This document shows positions 24,822 through 32,103 of a stretch of 32,103 nt of DNA, in pieces. Position 1 is the stretch's first letter. Each line of letters begins with the position of its first letter. Origin of the DNA: Bacteriovoracaceae bacterium (GTDB lineage Bacteria > Bdellovibrionota > Bacteriovoracia > Bacteriovoracales > Bacteriovoracaceae); the NCBI GenBank assembly GCA_016784965.1, contig JADHTQ010000050.1, forward strand, positions 1-32,103. Direction: 5' to 3'. Made by a program: the position numbers and the translations under genes. The notes under the pieces are model-generated. The model saw only the letters and a list, made by a program, of their open reading frames with translations. It ran no database searches and was not told the DNA's origin.

Positions 24822-24874
24822 AAACAACAAACAGAAAACTGAAAACAGAAACGGAAACAGAAACACAAAAACAG
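24822..24874. repeat. A-rich simple repeat
   Basis: The + strand shows repeated 'gaaacagaaac'-type words, giving a purine-rich, nearly homogeneous stretch in the 174-bp gap downstream of the metalloprotease gene. I see no gene or clear terminator in this gap. Confidence 0.6.
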
Positions 24875-24876
24875 TC

Positions 24877-26664
24877 TCAGTCTATTCTTGCAATGAAAGG
24901 TTGAGTTGTAACAACGGCAATGAGTAGCCCAAGGATTAATGTAATAACCCCACCCCACGGATTATTGTTGCCGCCATCTCCTCCAATTGATCCACAGGCA
25001 AATGGGGACGTACTGCCATCGCGGGAATCGCTATCATCTTGATTGACTGAATAATAATTGGCATTTTCTATCCTGGGTCTTACTGCATAACTGTTGACAC
25101 CATCGCTACAAAAACTATTATCCAGTAGTCGGTCATAATTTTTTGAAGATACTGTAGAGTAGGTCCCTTCTGTATTTTCACTAATACTAATCATGATAAA
25201 ATAAAAATGTAGAGTATCTAAATAATGAGCGGAGTCGACATAATCTGTCGTGGTATATAATTCAGGCTCAGGTGTAACTTTTACTTGGTAGACGTTTGAA
25301 GTATTGGGCACTCCACCAATCTGTAGTGGCACTCTAAGCAAAATTTCGATATCCTTATTACCATATTCGTCATATGTAATACCGGAGTGCTCAGCAATCG
25401 GAGCAGCATCTTCTTCATCAGTTTCACGATAGACTTTGAGGTTCACTTTTAAAGGGGCATACAGTGATTGAGATATTAACTTAATTGTTAAATATTTGTT
25501 ATTGTCAGAGACAGCGTAATTTTTTAGGTCGATTACAAACTCATCTATTGTTTTACTGGCAACTTGTTCATCTGTAAAAAAACCAACAAAGGCATTACCC
25601 ATATAGTTAGGATCTTCCCCCATATCTAGCTCTGTTTCTTCCAATACTTTATCATCTAAAAACTCAGGTGGAACATCTAGGCGACACCTTATCGTGACAT
25701 TTCCAACATCCACAGCATAGTTTGAGTCGGTTAGCTGTATTCCTTGAGGGAATCCTTCATCACTGGAGTGGCAAGTTTGAAAAAAACTACCGCGGTAGTT
25801 GCGGTCGAGTGCACAGAAGTCTTTTTTGGCAGACCAGTAATAGACAGGCAGGTTAGTTAGGTAACTGACCGGTTCGATATACAGGTAGTAAGTGTCACTT
25901 TTGTCTAGTCCATTGATTTCAAAACTGCCATCAAAGTTTGACAGTACTGAAGCGACAACCTTGCCTTTTTTGAGGGAAATTGCCTGAACGTGAGTACTAA
26001 AAATTCCAATGAGAGAGCTTCCACCAACTATTTTTCCGTATATTCTCCCCTTGGTTCCATCGGGGTAGGTATGGGAGTAAATATCAAACACGCCCGCTAT
26101 ATCGTCGTCGTTTAAGCTTGCTTGCCCCTTGGACAAGTAATAAAACATAGTGGCCCAATTAGATTGACTGTGACCAAGCCCTAAGGCGTGTCCAAGCTCA
26201 TGAGCTATCACATTTCCTAAGTAGTAGCTGCTTGTTTTATCATTATAGAAGGTAACGTTATCGTTTAGTATAATATCAGTTTCCAAGATGTGCCCATTAG
26301 TTTCAGCAAAAGTAATTCGAGTGACTCCGACAACGCCAGAACCGGTGAAGATATTTCTATCTGTAGTAAAATAGATATCATTTGACCACTGGGTTGGAAC
26401 ACCACTTAGTATGTTGTAGCTAGTTTCAAAGGGAGTGTGAGTATTCCACTGTGAAATGGACGAAGAGACAATTTGACTAACTACTTCGCTCGTAAGGGTA
26501 TTATTGTTGCTTGGATTTACATAAAAGTTGACAGATGAGGTACTAACGGGCCACTTAATTCCATTGCCATTTTTTTGGAGACCATGGACATAGCTGTACA
26601 CAGGCCTTGCAGTAACCAGCAAAATGCATGCTACTACTAAATATCGTATAACTTGTGCTCTCAT
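24877..26664 (-). CDS. Secreted matrixin-type zinc metalloprotease with sorting-signal-like C-terminus
   Basis: The 595-residue protein has a signal peptide (about 1-24) and a metzincin catalytic domain of about 170 residues. The zinc motif 'HELGHALGLGH' (H155, E156, H159, H165) is followed by a Met turn at Met173. A carboxypeptidase-regulatory-like beta domain follows ('GKIVGGSSL...GSFEINGLDKSDTYYLYIEP', about 212-260), then a long beta-rich part of unknown type. The tail from Cys557 is 'CGSIGGDGGNNNPWGG', then a hydrophobic helix and a short Arg-containing end. That resembles GlyGly/MYXO-CTERM processing signals, so surface anchoring or secretion after cleavage is inferred. The start codon directly follows the stop of the partner gene, with no gap, so the two are translationally coupled. 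The peptide substrate is unknown. Confidence 0.85.
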   Translation of the reverse strand: MRAQVIRYLVVACILLVTARPVYSYVHGLQKNGNGIKWPVSTSSVNFYVNPSNNNTLTSEVVSQIVSSSISQWNTHTPFETSYNILSGVPTQWSNDIYFTTDRNIFTGSGVVGVTRITFAETNGHILETDIILNDNVTFYNDKTSSYYLGNVIAHELGHALGLGHSQSNWATMFYYLSKGQASLNDDDIAGVFDIYSHTYPDGTKGRIYGKIVGGSSLIGIFSTHVQAISLKKGKVVASVLSNFDGSFEINGLDKSDTYYLYIEPVSYLTNLPVYYWSAKKDFCALDRNYRGSFFQTCHSSDEGFPQGIQLTDSNYAVDVGNVTIRCRLDVPPEFLDDKVLEETELDMGEDPNYMGNAFVGFFTDEQVASKTIDEFVIDLKNYAVSDNNKYLTIKLISQSLYAPLKVNLKVYRETDEEDAAPIAEHSGITYDEYGNKDIEILLRVPLQIGGVPNTSNVYQVKVTPEPELYTTTDYVDSAHYLDTLHFYFIMISISENTEGTYSTVSSKNYDRLLDNSFCSDGVNSYAVRPRIENANYYSVNQDDSDSRDGSTSPFACGSIGGDGGNNNPWGGVITLILGLLIAVVTTQPFIARID

Positions 26665-27423
26665 TTAGTTATTCTTGCCTTCATTTTTGATGATTAGGTG
26701 ATAAATTATGCCCAGGCAAACTAAAATCGCTACTAACCAGAATGTGCTACTTGCTGATCCTTTTTCTCTATCCTCTTTTTCTTCATAGGATGCAATATAG
26801 CGTCCTTTGCGCAATCTTTTCTTTTTATACTTTTTATACTTTTTATAATTTGGGGAGTCACTTTTGGTTTTGTGAACGTATTTATCTTGGCTAATGGCCA
26901 TAAGACCAGTTCCAAACACCTCTTGTGCTGTGGCTTCAAGCTTTCTAGAGCTAATACTTCCAAGCTGTTTATGTCCTGGAAAAACACTCGAAGAGTAATA
27001 AGTCTCTCCCATTCGACGTTTGATAGTATATTTGCCCAATGCAGAGTTAGTTAGCTGGTTACCTAGCTTACCTTTACTAACTAGCAGCAATACTTCTTCT
27101 CCCACTTTAAAAGTGGGGGTACCTGTCACTTCGTAGACAATGCCTTGCCAAACTCCACCAAACTGAACAATTTCAAATTTGTTTTTGTTAATTATTTCAT
27201 TTTGGTTGATACCAATGGTTTTTGTTAACTTGAATAGAGATGTAGTGACGATTTCGCCACCACTAATTTTTTTGTAAATATTGCCCAGATAAATTCCCTG
27301 AACTACTCCGGTAGATTCCAACATTTGTTTTTCAAGGGAAATGGGGATAAAGGTTGCACAAAAGGACTCACCCATTGAAAATAAAAGTGAGAAACAGATG
27401 GTTATGAATAATTTTTTGTGCAT
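26665..27423 (-). CDS. Exported single-pass protein paired with the metalloprotease
   Basis: The start is ATG 27423 with GGGG 6 nt upstream; an in-frame TTG at 27435 has no site. A signal peptide (residues 1-22, 'LFITICFSLLFSMGESFCA') leads to a beta-rich domain: 'STGVVQGIYLGNIYKKISGGEIVTTSLFKL' and 'GGVWQGIVYEVTGTPTFKVGEEVLLLV' look like repeated strands of an OB- or Ig-like fold. 'LGKYTIKR' follows. The C-terminal part has a Lys/Tyr-rich linker (K-K-Y repeats) and a transmembrane segment near residues 222-244. I believe proteins of this pattern occur next to matrixin-like proteases in related bacteria, but I cannot name a family. Its TAA abuts the ATG of the protease gene, so the two form an operon. 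Confidence 0.65.
   Translation of the reverse strand: MHKKLFITICFSLLFSMGESFCATFIPISLEKQMLESTGVVQGIYLGNIYKKISGGEIVTTSLFKLTKTIGINQNEIINKNKFEIVQFGGVWQGIVYEVTGTPTFKVGEEVLLLVSKGKLGNQLTNSALGKYTIKRRMGETYYSSSVFPGHKQLGSISSRKLEATAQEVFGTGLMAISQDKYVHKTKSDSPNYKKYKKYKKKRLRKGRYIASYEEKEDREKGSASSTFWLVAILVCLGIIYHLIIKNEGKNN
26822..26848. repeat. Three 9-bp tandem repeats in a coding frame
   Basis: Three copies of tttttata(c/a) in tandem (+ strand) encode a Lys/Tyr-rich K-K-Y repeat in the linker of the metalloprotease partner. The unit is a multiple of three, so copy changes would keep the frame. Confidence 0.75.
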
Positions 27424-27600
27424 GTTGTGCCCCAAATCAGTATGTAGTCTTACCTACTTTTTACTTATCGGTAGTTTCATGAAAAACTTAACCAAAATAC
27501 TCGGGTAATTAAAGTTTTAGTTAAATCTGTCGATAACGTATTGGGGATACCCGTTAAAATTATTAAGTGACCAAAAAAGGGTTAAACTTTTTGGAGTCAA

Positions 27601-28269
27601 ATGAAGTTTGTATGGCTATTTATATTCATGTTTACAAGCTTAGAGCATGTACAAGCTTTTGTGCTAAGAAAGTGCAATACAATAAAGGATAAGACTTTAG
27701 GCCTGCAGTGTAGGCAATTTCACCAAAACATCGATTATGTACGATGGAATATGGATCAGTTTTGCGACAAATTCAATATTCCAAAAGGTGATATAACTAA
27801 TGCTAAGTACTCAAGAAAGCTATTTGCTCTCCAGAAAAAAGTAAACCGACGTATTCAAAGAAAATACAATCTCAACAACCGTTATCCCGTCAACTTTGAG
27901 GGCATAGAAAGAAAAATATTGGCCGATTTGGTGCCAACAAACGGTGGAGCTTCAAAAATTGCTGCAAATTTTAAAAGAAGGCCTCTAGTGAAGACTTTTA
28001 ATAATTTGGTGCCCAGGCCTTCTGTGGCAGAGGAGGTACAAAGCGATGTCGATCTCCCCCAAGAGATTCCAGAAGATGAGCGAGCTGTGGCCTCAACCAT
28101 GACTACAGCGAGGTCAAGTCAGGGTGACACAGATGCAGAGGATGATGTGTCATATCATCTAGTAGGAGCTGCCATCAATAATAATGAAGCAGACTCCATC
28201 TTTAAACAGGTCTCAAAACGCTACCTTCACGTTTGTGGTAGACGCTTAGGAGTTGATATCAATAATTGA
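27601..28269 (+). CDS. Exported protein of unknown function
   Basis: The 222-residue product has a signal peptide ('FVWLFIFMFTSLEHVQA') and a strong ribosome binding site (TGGAG, 5 nt spacing). The N-terminal half is basic with paired cysteines ('RKCNTIKDKTLGLQCRQF', 'DQFCDKF') and a 'RKLFALQKKVNRRIQRKYNLNNRYPVNF'-type helical stretch (split here by eye into two helices). A disordered acidic region (about 140-195) separates this from a C-terminal segment ending 'YLHVCGRRLGVDINN'. I do not recognise a domain. It stands alone between divergent and downstream operons and is followed by a candidate terminator. It is likely a periplasmic or envelope protein specific to the lineage. Confidence 0.6.
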   Translation: MKFVWLFIFMFTSLEHVQAFVLRKCNTIKDKTLGLQCRQFHQNIDYVRWNMDQFCDKFNIPKGDITNAKYSRKLFALQKKVNRRIQRKYNLNNRYPVNFEGIERKILADLVPTNGGASKIAANFKRRPLVKTFNNLVPRPSVAEEVQSDVDLPQEIPEDERAVASTMTTARSSQGDTDAEDDVSYHLVGAAINNNEADSIFKQVSKRYLHVCGRRLGVDINN

Positions 28270-28283
28270 TATTGACGTTTTCT

Positions 28284-28319
28284 ACAGAATTTTTTGAAAA
28301 ATTTGCTCTGTTCTTTTTT
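28284..28319 (+). terminator. Candidate rho-independent terminator
   Basis: ACAGA/TCTGT arms (28284-28288 and 28307-28311) enclose an inner ATTTTT/AAAAAT stem with a 4-nt bulge, followed by TCTTTTTT. It lies 15 bp after the exported unknown gene and ahead of prs. Confidence 0.45.
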
Positions 28320-28373
28320 AGTTTGATAGTATACAAAAGATAATATTATGAATGTAAAAACGAAGGTGTTTTT

Positions 28374-29336
28374 ATGAAGCGCATCATACTGGTTTCAGGT
28401 ACAGCTAATCCAGAGTTATCCAATGAAATATCAGATATCCTAGATATTCCGCTCATGTCACCACAAATTACACGTTTTGCAAATGGAGAAATTTTTTGTG
28501 AAATTGAGTCGACTGTACGCGGAGCAGATGTATTTGTTATTCAGTCGGTATGTACTCCGGTTAACGATAATTTAATGGAGTTACTAATTGCAATAGATGC
28601 CCTAAAACGTGCTTCTGCAGCTTCAATAACTGCTGTTATGCCTCATTATGGCTATTCAAGACAAGATAGAAAGGCCAGCCCAAGGACCCCGATTTCGGCC
28701 AAACTTGTGGCGGACCTGTTAACGGTTGCAGGTGCAACCAGAGTTATCACCATGGACCTGCATGCAGGGCAGATTCAAGGTTTTTTTAACATTCCTTTTG
28801 ATAATATTTACGCCTCTCCGGTATTTTTAAAATATATAAAAGATACCCTCTTAACAGATAAAACCATATGTATTTCTCCAGATAGTGGGGGAGTAGAGCG
28901 CGTGAGACATTATGCCAAAAGGTTGGGTTGTGACATCGGTATGATAGACAAACGTCGTATTGGTAAAAATGTTGCCAAAGCAATGAATATTGTAGGAGAT
29001 GTAACCAACAAAGAGTGTATCATTATTGATGACATTATCGACACTGCAGGCACATTAATTCAGGCCTGTGCTGCCCTTAAGGATGCAGGTGCTACCAAAG
29101 TATATGCTTGTATTACCCACCCAATTCTTTCCGATCCAGCACTAGATAGGATTACAAAATCATCAGAGCTAGATAGCCTGATTGTTACAGATACAATTCC
29201 ACTAGTGGACCGGGCCAAGAAGATTTCCAAAATTAAAGTTATCTCGGTTACCAAAGTTTTATCAAAGGCCATCTACCGAACTTTTAAAAATGAATCATTG
29301 AGCAAGTTATTTTTTGAATCGGGCAAGAGTACATAA
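28374..29336 (+). CDS. prs: Ribose-phosphate pyrophosphokinase (PRPP synthetase)
   Basis: The enzyme makes PRPP from ribose 5-phosphate and ATP for nucleotide, histidine and tryptophan synthesis. The 320-residue product shows 'FANGEIFCEIESTVRGADVF' near the N-terminus, the ATP-binding flexible loop 'YSRQDRKASPRTPISAK', catalytic His130 in 'TMDLHAGQIQGFF', and the PRPP-binding loop 'CIIIDDIIDTAGTL' (215-227). This is a class I enzyme of normal length. GAAGGTG precedes the ATG at good spacing. It is the first gene of an operon with pth and ychF. No rplY/ctc gene sits between prs and pth, as it does in several other bacteria. Confidence 0.96.
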   Translation: MKRIILVSGTANPELSNEISDILDIPLMSPQITRFANGEIFCEIESTVRGADVFVIQSVCTPVNDNLMELLIAIDALKRASAASITAVMPHYGYSRQDRKASPRTPISAKLVADLLTVAGATRVITMDLHAGQIQGFFNIPFDNIYASPVFLKYIKDTLLTDKTICISPDSGGVERVRHYAKRLGCDIGMIDKRRIGKNVAKAMNIVGDVTNKECIIIDDIIDTAGTLIQACAALKDAGATKVYACITHPILSDPALDRITKSSELDSLIVTDTIPLVDRAKKISKIKVISVTKVLSKAIYRTFKNESLSKLFFESGKST

Positions 29337-29337
29337 G

Positions 29338-29916
29338 GTGCAAAAGCTAATTGTTGGTGCAGGAAATCCTGGAAGAAAGTATAGTACAACTAGACACAAC
29401 ATCGGAAGAATGGTCTTAGAACATAGTAGATTTTACTCTGAGCTTAAGTGGCAAAGTAAATTTAAGGGGCAGTATTCGAGCATCTCCAAAAATGGATCTA
29501 AGATTTTTTTTCTAACACCTGAGACTTTTATGAATTTAAGTGGTGAGAGCGTGTTGGCCCTGGCCCAATTTTTTAAAATTTTGCCTGCAGATATTTTAGT
29601 TATACATGACGAGCTGGATCTTCCATTTGGTACTGTTGCTTTAAAAAATGGGGGTGGCTTGGCCGGACACAACGGGCTTAGGTCAATTGCTAATTGCCTC
29701 GGGACGCAATCATTTAAAAGGTTAAGACTAGGGATTGGTAGACCTCAACATGGTACTGTCAGCTCCTATGTACTATCACCATTTTCAAAGGATGAATCAA
29801 TGCTACTTGATGATTATCTGTCAATTGCAGCAGATGCCATAGATGCATTTATAACTGATGGTTTTGAAAAAACTGCCAGAACATTTAGCAAAAAAAGTAT
29901 TATCAATAATATTTGA
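29338..29916 (+). CDS. pth: Peptidyl-tRNA hydrolase
   Basis: Pth releases peptides from prematurely dropped peptidyl-tRNA. Starting at GTG 29338, directly after the prs stop, the product begins 'MQKLIVGAGNPGRKY', the family's canonical N-terminus, and places the catalytic histidine at His20 ('TTRHNIG') exactly as in E. coli. An upstream in-frame TTG (29314) would add eight residues not seen in the family. Other conserved blocks are 'LTPETFMNLSGESV', 'VIHDELDLPFGTVALKNGGG' and 'GHNGLRSI'. The length (192 residues) is normal. It is translated between prs and ychF. Confidence 0.95.
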   Translation: MQKLIVGAGNPGRKYSTTRHNIGRMVLEHSRFYSELKWQSKFKGQYSSISKNGSKIFFLTPETFMNLSGESVLALAQFFKILPADILVIHDELDLPFGTVALKNGGGLAGHNGLRSIANCLGTQSFKRLRLGIGRPQHGTVSSYVLSPFSKDESMLLDDYLSIAADAIDAFITDGFEKTARTFSKKSIINNI

Positions 29917-29923
29917 GGTTTTT

Positions 29924-31033
29924 ATGAGTTTAAACTGTGGTATTGTAGGCCTTCCCAATGTAGGAAAATCAACAATTTTTTCGGCCATGACATCAGCACC
30001 TGCAGAAGCTGCAAATTATCCATTTTGTACAATAGATCCCAATGTAGGAGTTGTTACTGTACGCGATAAAAGGTTAAACGATATTGCAGACATTGTGCAG
30101 CCACAAAAAGTTCTTCCTGCTATTGTGGAGTTTGTCGATATAGCGGGGCTTGTCAAGGGTGCTTCTGAAGGAGAAGGATTGGGTAACCAGTTTTTAGGTC
30201 ACGTAAGACAAGTAAATGCAATCGTTCATGTTGTCCGCTGCTTTGAAAATAGCGATATCGTACATGTCCACGGGGAAATTGATCCCATAGCTGATATTGA
30301 AGTAATAAATATGGAACTGGCCTTGGCCGATTTAGAAGTAGTAGAGCGCAGACTTAATAATTTAGAAAAACTACTTAAGTCACAGGATAAGGAGGTGCAA
30401 AAAAAGGCAAAGATATCCTCTCCTGTGCTCAAAAAATTAAAAAGCACCTTAGAGGATGGTATTGCTGCTCAATCTATTGATTTGGACCAAGAGGAGTTAG
30501 ATGCCATTGCTGATCTCAACCTTATAACTTTAAAAAAAGTTTTATATGTATGCAACGTCGATGAGGACTCGCTATTAACTGATAACGAGTTTGTAAAGCA
30601 AGTAAAAGAACATGCTCACAAAGAGGGCAATGAAGCATTATCAATTTGCGGAAAACTCGAAGCAGAGATAAGTTGTTTGGATTCTGAAGAAGAAAGACAG
30701 GAGTTTTTTAGCAGTGTAGGAATTTCTGAATCTGGCTTGGCACAACTAATTCATACGGCTTACAACATGTTAGGCCTTCGCACTTATTTTACTGCAGGAG
30801 TTAAGGAAGTAAGGGCATGGACATTTCATGAGGGATCTAAGGCACCAGTTGCAGCAGGTATAATTCATACTGATTTTGAGCGAGGATTTATAAGGGCCGA
30901 AGTTTATCACTACGATGATCTAATGGAGCTTGGTTCAGAGCAGATGGTTAAGCAAAAGGGTAAGTTGAGAGTAGAAGGTAAAGAATATTTAGTACAAGAC
31001 GGCGATATAATGCACTTTCGATTTAATGTTTAA
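29924..31033 (+). CDS. ychF: Redox-regulated ribosome-binding GTPase/ATPase YchF
   Basis: This Obg-family P-loop protein binds ribosomes and hydrolyses ATP. The 369-residue product has G1 '[12 protein letters not shown]' (6-17), G3 '[21 protein letters not shown]', and the altered G4 region '[10 protein letters not shown]' (NxxE in place of NKxD), which explains the preference for ATP. A helical arm follows ('[17 protein letters not shown]'), then the C-terminal TGS domain '[20 protein letters not shown]...[12 protein letters not shown]'. The ATG at 29924 has GAGG 6 nt upstream; an in-frame upstream extension to 29858 overlaps pth and is not supported. It is the last gene of the prs operon, 7 bp after pth and followed by a strong terminator. 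Confidence 0.96.
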   Translation: MSLNCGIVGLPNVGKSTIFSAMTSAPAEAANYPFCTIDPNVGVVTVRDKRLNDIADIVQPQKVLPAIVEFVDIAGLVKGASEGEGLGNQFLGHVRQVNAIVHVVRCFENSDIVHVHGEIDPIADIEVINMELALADLEVVERRLNNLEKLLKSQDKEVQKKAKISSPVLKKLKSTLEDGIAAQSIDLDQEELDAIADLNLITLKKVLYVCNVDEDSLLTDNEFVKQVKEHAHKEGNEALSICGKLEAEISCLDSEEERQEFFSSVGISESGLAQLIHTAYNMLGLRTYFTAGVKEVRAWTFHEGSKAPVAAGIIHTDFERGFIRAEVYHYDDLMELGSEQMVKQKGKLRVEGKEYLVQDGDIMHFRFNV

Positions 31034-31035
31034 AC

Positions 31036-31080
31036 TGTGCGCTTGGAACTAGGGATACTCAAGTGTGCAATTTTTAATTT
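31036..31080 (+). terminator. Rho-independent terminator of prs-pth-ychF
   Basis: A 10-bp stem (31036-31045 with 31060-31069, three G-U pairs) with a 14-nt loop is followed by attttt and aattttt. It begins 3 bp after the ychF stop. Confidence 0.75.
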
Positions 31081-31176
31081 TTGCAATTCAATTTTTGATA
31101 CTCCAATAGAAATCCTGTAATTATTTCAAATGTTTACATTGTCATAAACGACCACTGAATTGATGAAGTAATAAGT

Positions 31177-32103
31177 ATGGAACTTAAATGGAGCGCAGAT
31201 TCTCAAGAGATTGAGCGAATTAAGCAAGAAAAATTTGTACCACCGTATTGTCCAAATCCAAAGTGTCAGTATCATAATGGTGGGAAGCACTTCTGGGTTA
31301 AGAATGGGGTGTTGAAAGTAAAAAAGTTTCCCGGTTTTAATCAACTTTATAAGTGTATAGATTGTGGCAGGGGGTTTTGCTATACAGCGTTTAAATTAAA
31401 CTATCGGCACCGAAGTGATGAGGGTTTTTTTCAATATATTTTTGAGGCAACCACTCAAGGGCACAGCAATCGATCTATAGCTCGCAATATTAATCTTTCA
31501 GAATGTAGTGTGCGAAACAAAATTAAACATCTTGCACGCCAAACGCTTCTAAAATGGGAAGAGCTATCTGGGCCATTGAAGATAAACGAGGCCATTGCTT
31601 ATGATGGCTTTGAAACATTTGTGCATAGTCAGTTTGATCCAAACAATATTAACCATGCCGTCGGAGTTGACAGTTTGTTTCTCTACGATTTCAACTATGC
31701 TCACTTAAATAGAAAGGGGAAAATGACTACCAGTCAGAAAAGAAAGCTTCAAAATATTGTTAAAAGTCATGGTAGATATCCAACAGATAGAATTCGAGTT
31801 TCTACAAAGGAAGTTTTTACCAACCTTATGGCCCGAAAGAATAGTGAAATGGGAAACATACAGTTATATACAGATGAACATAAGGCATATAAAATAGTTT
31901 TAAAAAGGGATATCCCTTCAGATACATTTGAGCACTTTACGATTAATTCTAAGGCATGTAGAGATGGGAGAAATCCTTTGTTTCCTGTGAATCATTTAGA
32001 TCTAAAGCTTCGTCACTTTCTCAAAAGCTGTACTCGTGAGACAATTGCCTTCAATAAAAATGAGTCTGGACTAATGGACCGTTATATCCTCTTTGGAGGC
32101 TTG
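31177..32103 (+). CDS. DDE transposase with N-terminal zinc ribbon (partial, runs off the window)
   Basis: Reading from ATG 31177 there are 309 codons with no stop before the window ends. The N-terminus has a zinc ribbon (C25-x4-C30 and C60-x2-C63). A helix-turn-helix-like block follows ('TQGHSNRSIARNINLSECSV', about 93-112), then a DDE-type catalytic pattern: Asp143 ('IAYDGFETF'), Asp233 ('LYTDEHKAYK') and Glu288 ('SCTRETIAFNKN'). This layout is that of IS1/IS1595-like transposases. No ribosome binding site of note is visible, and I could not identify the left terminal inverted repeat in 31081-31176. The right end is outside the window, so intactness of the element is unknown. Confidence 0.7.
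   Translation, partial: MELKWSADSQEIERIKQEKFVPPYCPNPKCQYHNGGKHFWVKNGVLKVKKFPGFNQLYKCIDCGRGFCYTAFKLNYRHRSDEGFFQYIFEATTQGHSNRSIARNINLSECSVRNKIKHLARQTLLKWEELSGPLKINEAIAYDGFETFVHSQFDPNNINHAVGVDSLFLYDFNYAHLNRKGKMTTSQKRKLQNIVKSHGRYPTDRIRVSTKEVFTNLMARKNSEMGNIQLYTDEHKAYKIVLKRDIPSDTFEHFTINSKACRDGRNPLFPVNHLDLKLRHFLKSCTRETIAFNKNESGLMDRYILFGGL

Noticed and set aside
24822-24874. CRISPR array or minisatellite
   Set aside because: The short A-rich words vary in length and spacing, with no spacer-repeat pattern; this is simple sequence.

Overview
The window is AT-rich bacterial chromosome, densely coded on both strands. It mixes housekeeping genes with many secreted proteins (signal peptides on a vWA-like protein, an exo/endonuclease-like protein, a glutaminase-like protein, a matrixin-type metalloprotease and an AMIN-like protein) and one PilZ protein. 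This points to a Gram-negative bacterium. My best guess is Bdellovibrionota (Bacteriovorax-like), but no marker in the window proves it.

Layout. (1) 1-5.5 kb is a defence-like block. A two-HKD phospholipase D-like protein, probably lacking its N-terminus, faces a two-gene operon of an OLD-family ATPase/TOPRIM nuclease and a UvrD-like helicase, which is the composition of the Gabija anti-phage system. Both operon members have altered ATPase motifs although both frames are open. (2) 5.7-11.9 kb carries a membrane-anchored vWA-like protein with a hairpin over its ribosome binding site, a ClpB-like disaggregase, an Ap4A phosphorylase-like enzyme and a secreted exo/endonuclease/phosphatase-fold protein. 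(3) 12.2-14.6 kb is a compact + strand operon: a small Cys protein, a secreted protein-glutaminase-like enzyme, and a pair with the diagnostic features of HgcA and HgcB, the corrinoid membrane protein and ferredoxin required for mercury methylation. This is the most remarkable content. (4) 14.64-15.51 kb is a CPBP membrane protease gene enclosed by perfect 24-bp inverted repeats, next to an initiator tRNA gene with a good promoter. (5) 15.8-24.7 kb holds a small unknown gene, rluB, the PPDK regulatory protein and PPDK (operon), a PilZ protein, Lon with an acidic insert, and an AMIN-like secreted protein. (6) 24.9-28.3 kb holds a matrixin-type metalloprotease with a sorting-signal-like tail, its coupled partner, and a secreted unknown. 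(7) 28.4-31.1 kb is the prs-pth-ychF operon, closed by a terminator. (8) The right edge holds the start of a zinc-ribbon DDE transposase, cut by the window end.

How the genes fit together: PPDK and its bifunctional regulator form a pyruvate/PEP switch. Lon, ClpB, the CPBP protease and the metalloprotease are proteolysis or quality-control functions. prs, pth and ychF serve nucleotide supply and translation. The HgcAB-like pair, if functional, would move a methyl group via a corrinoid, with electrons from the ferredoxin. It shares an apparent operon with the glutaminase-like gene.
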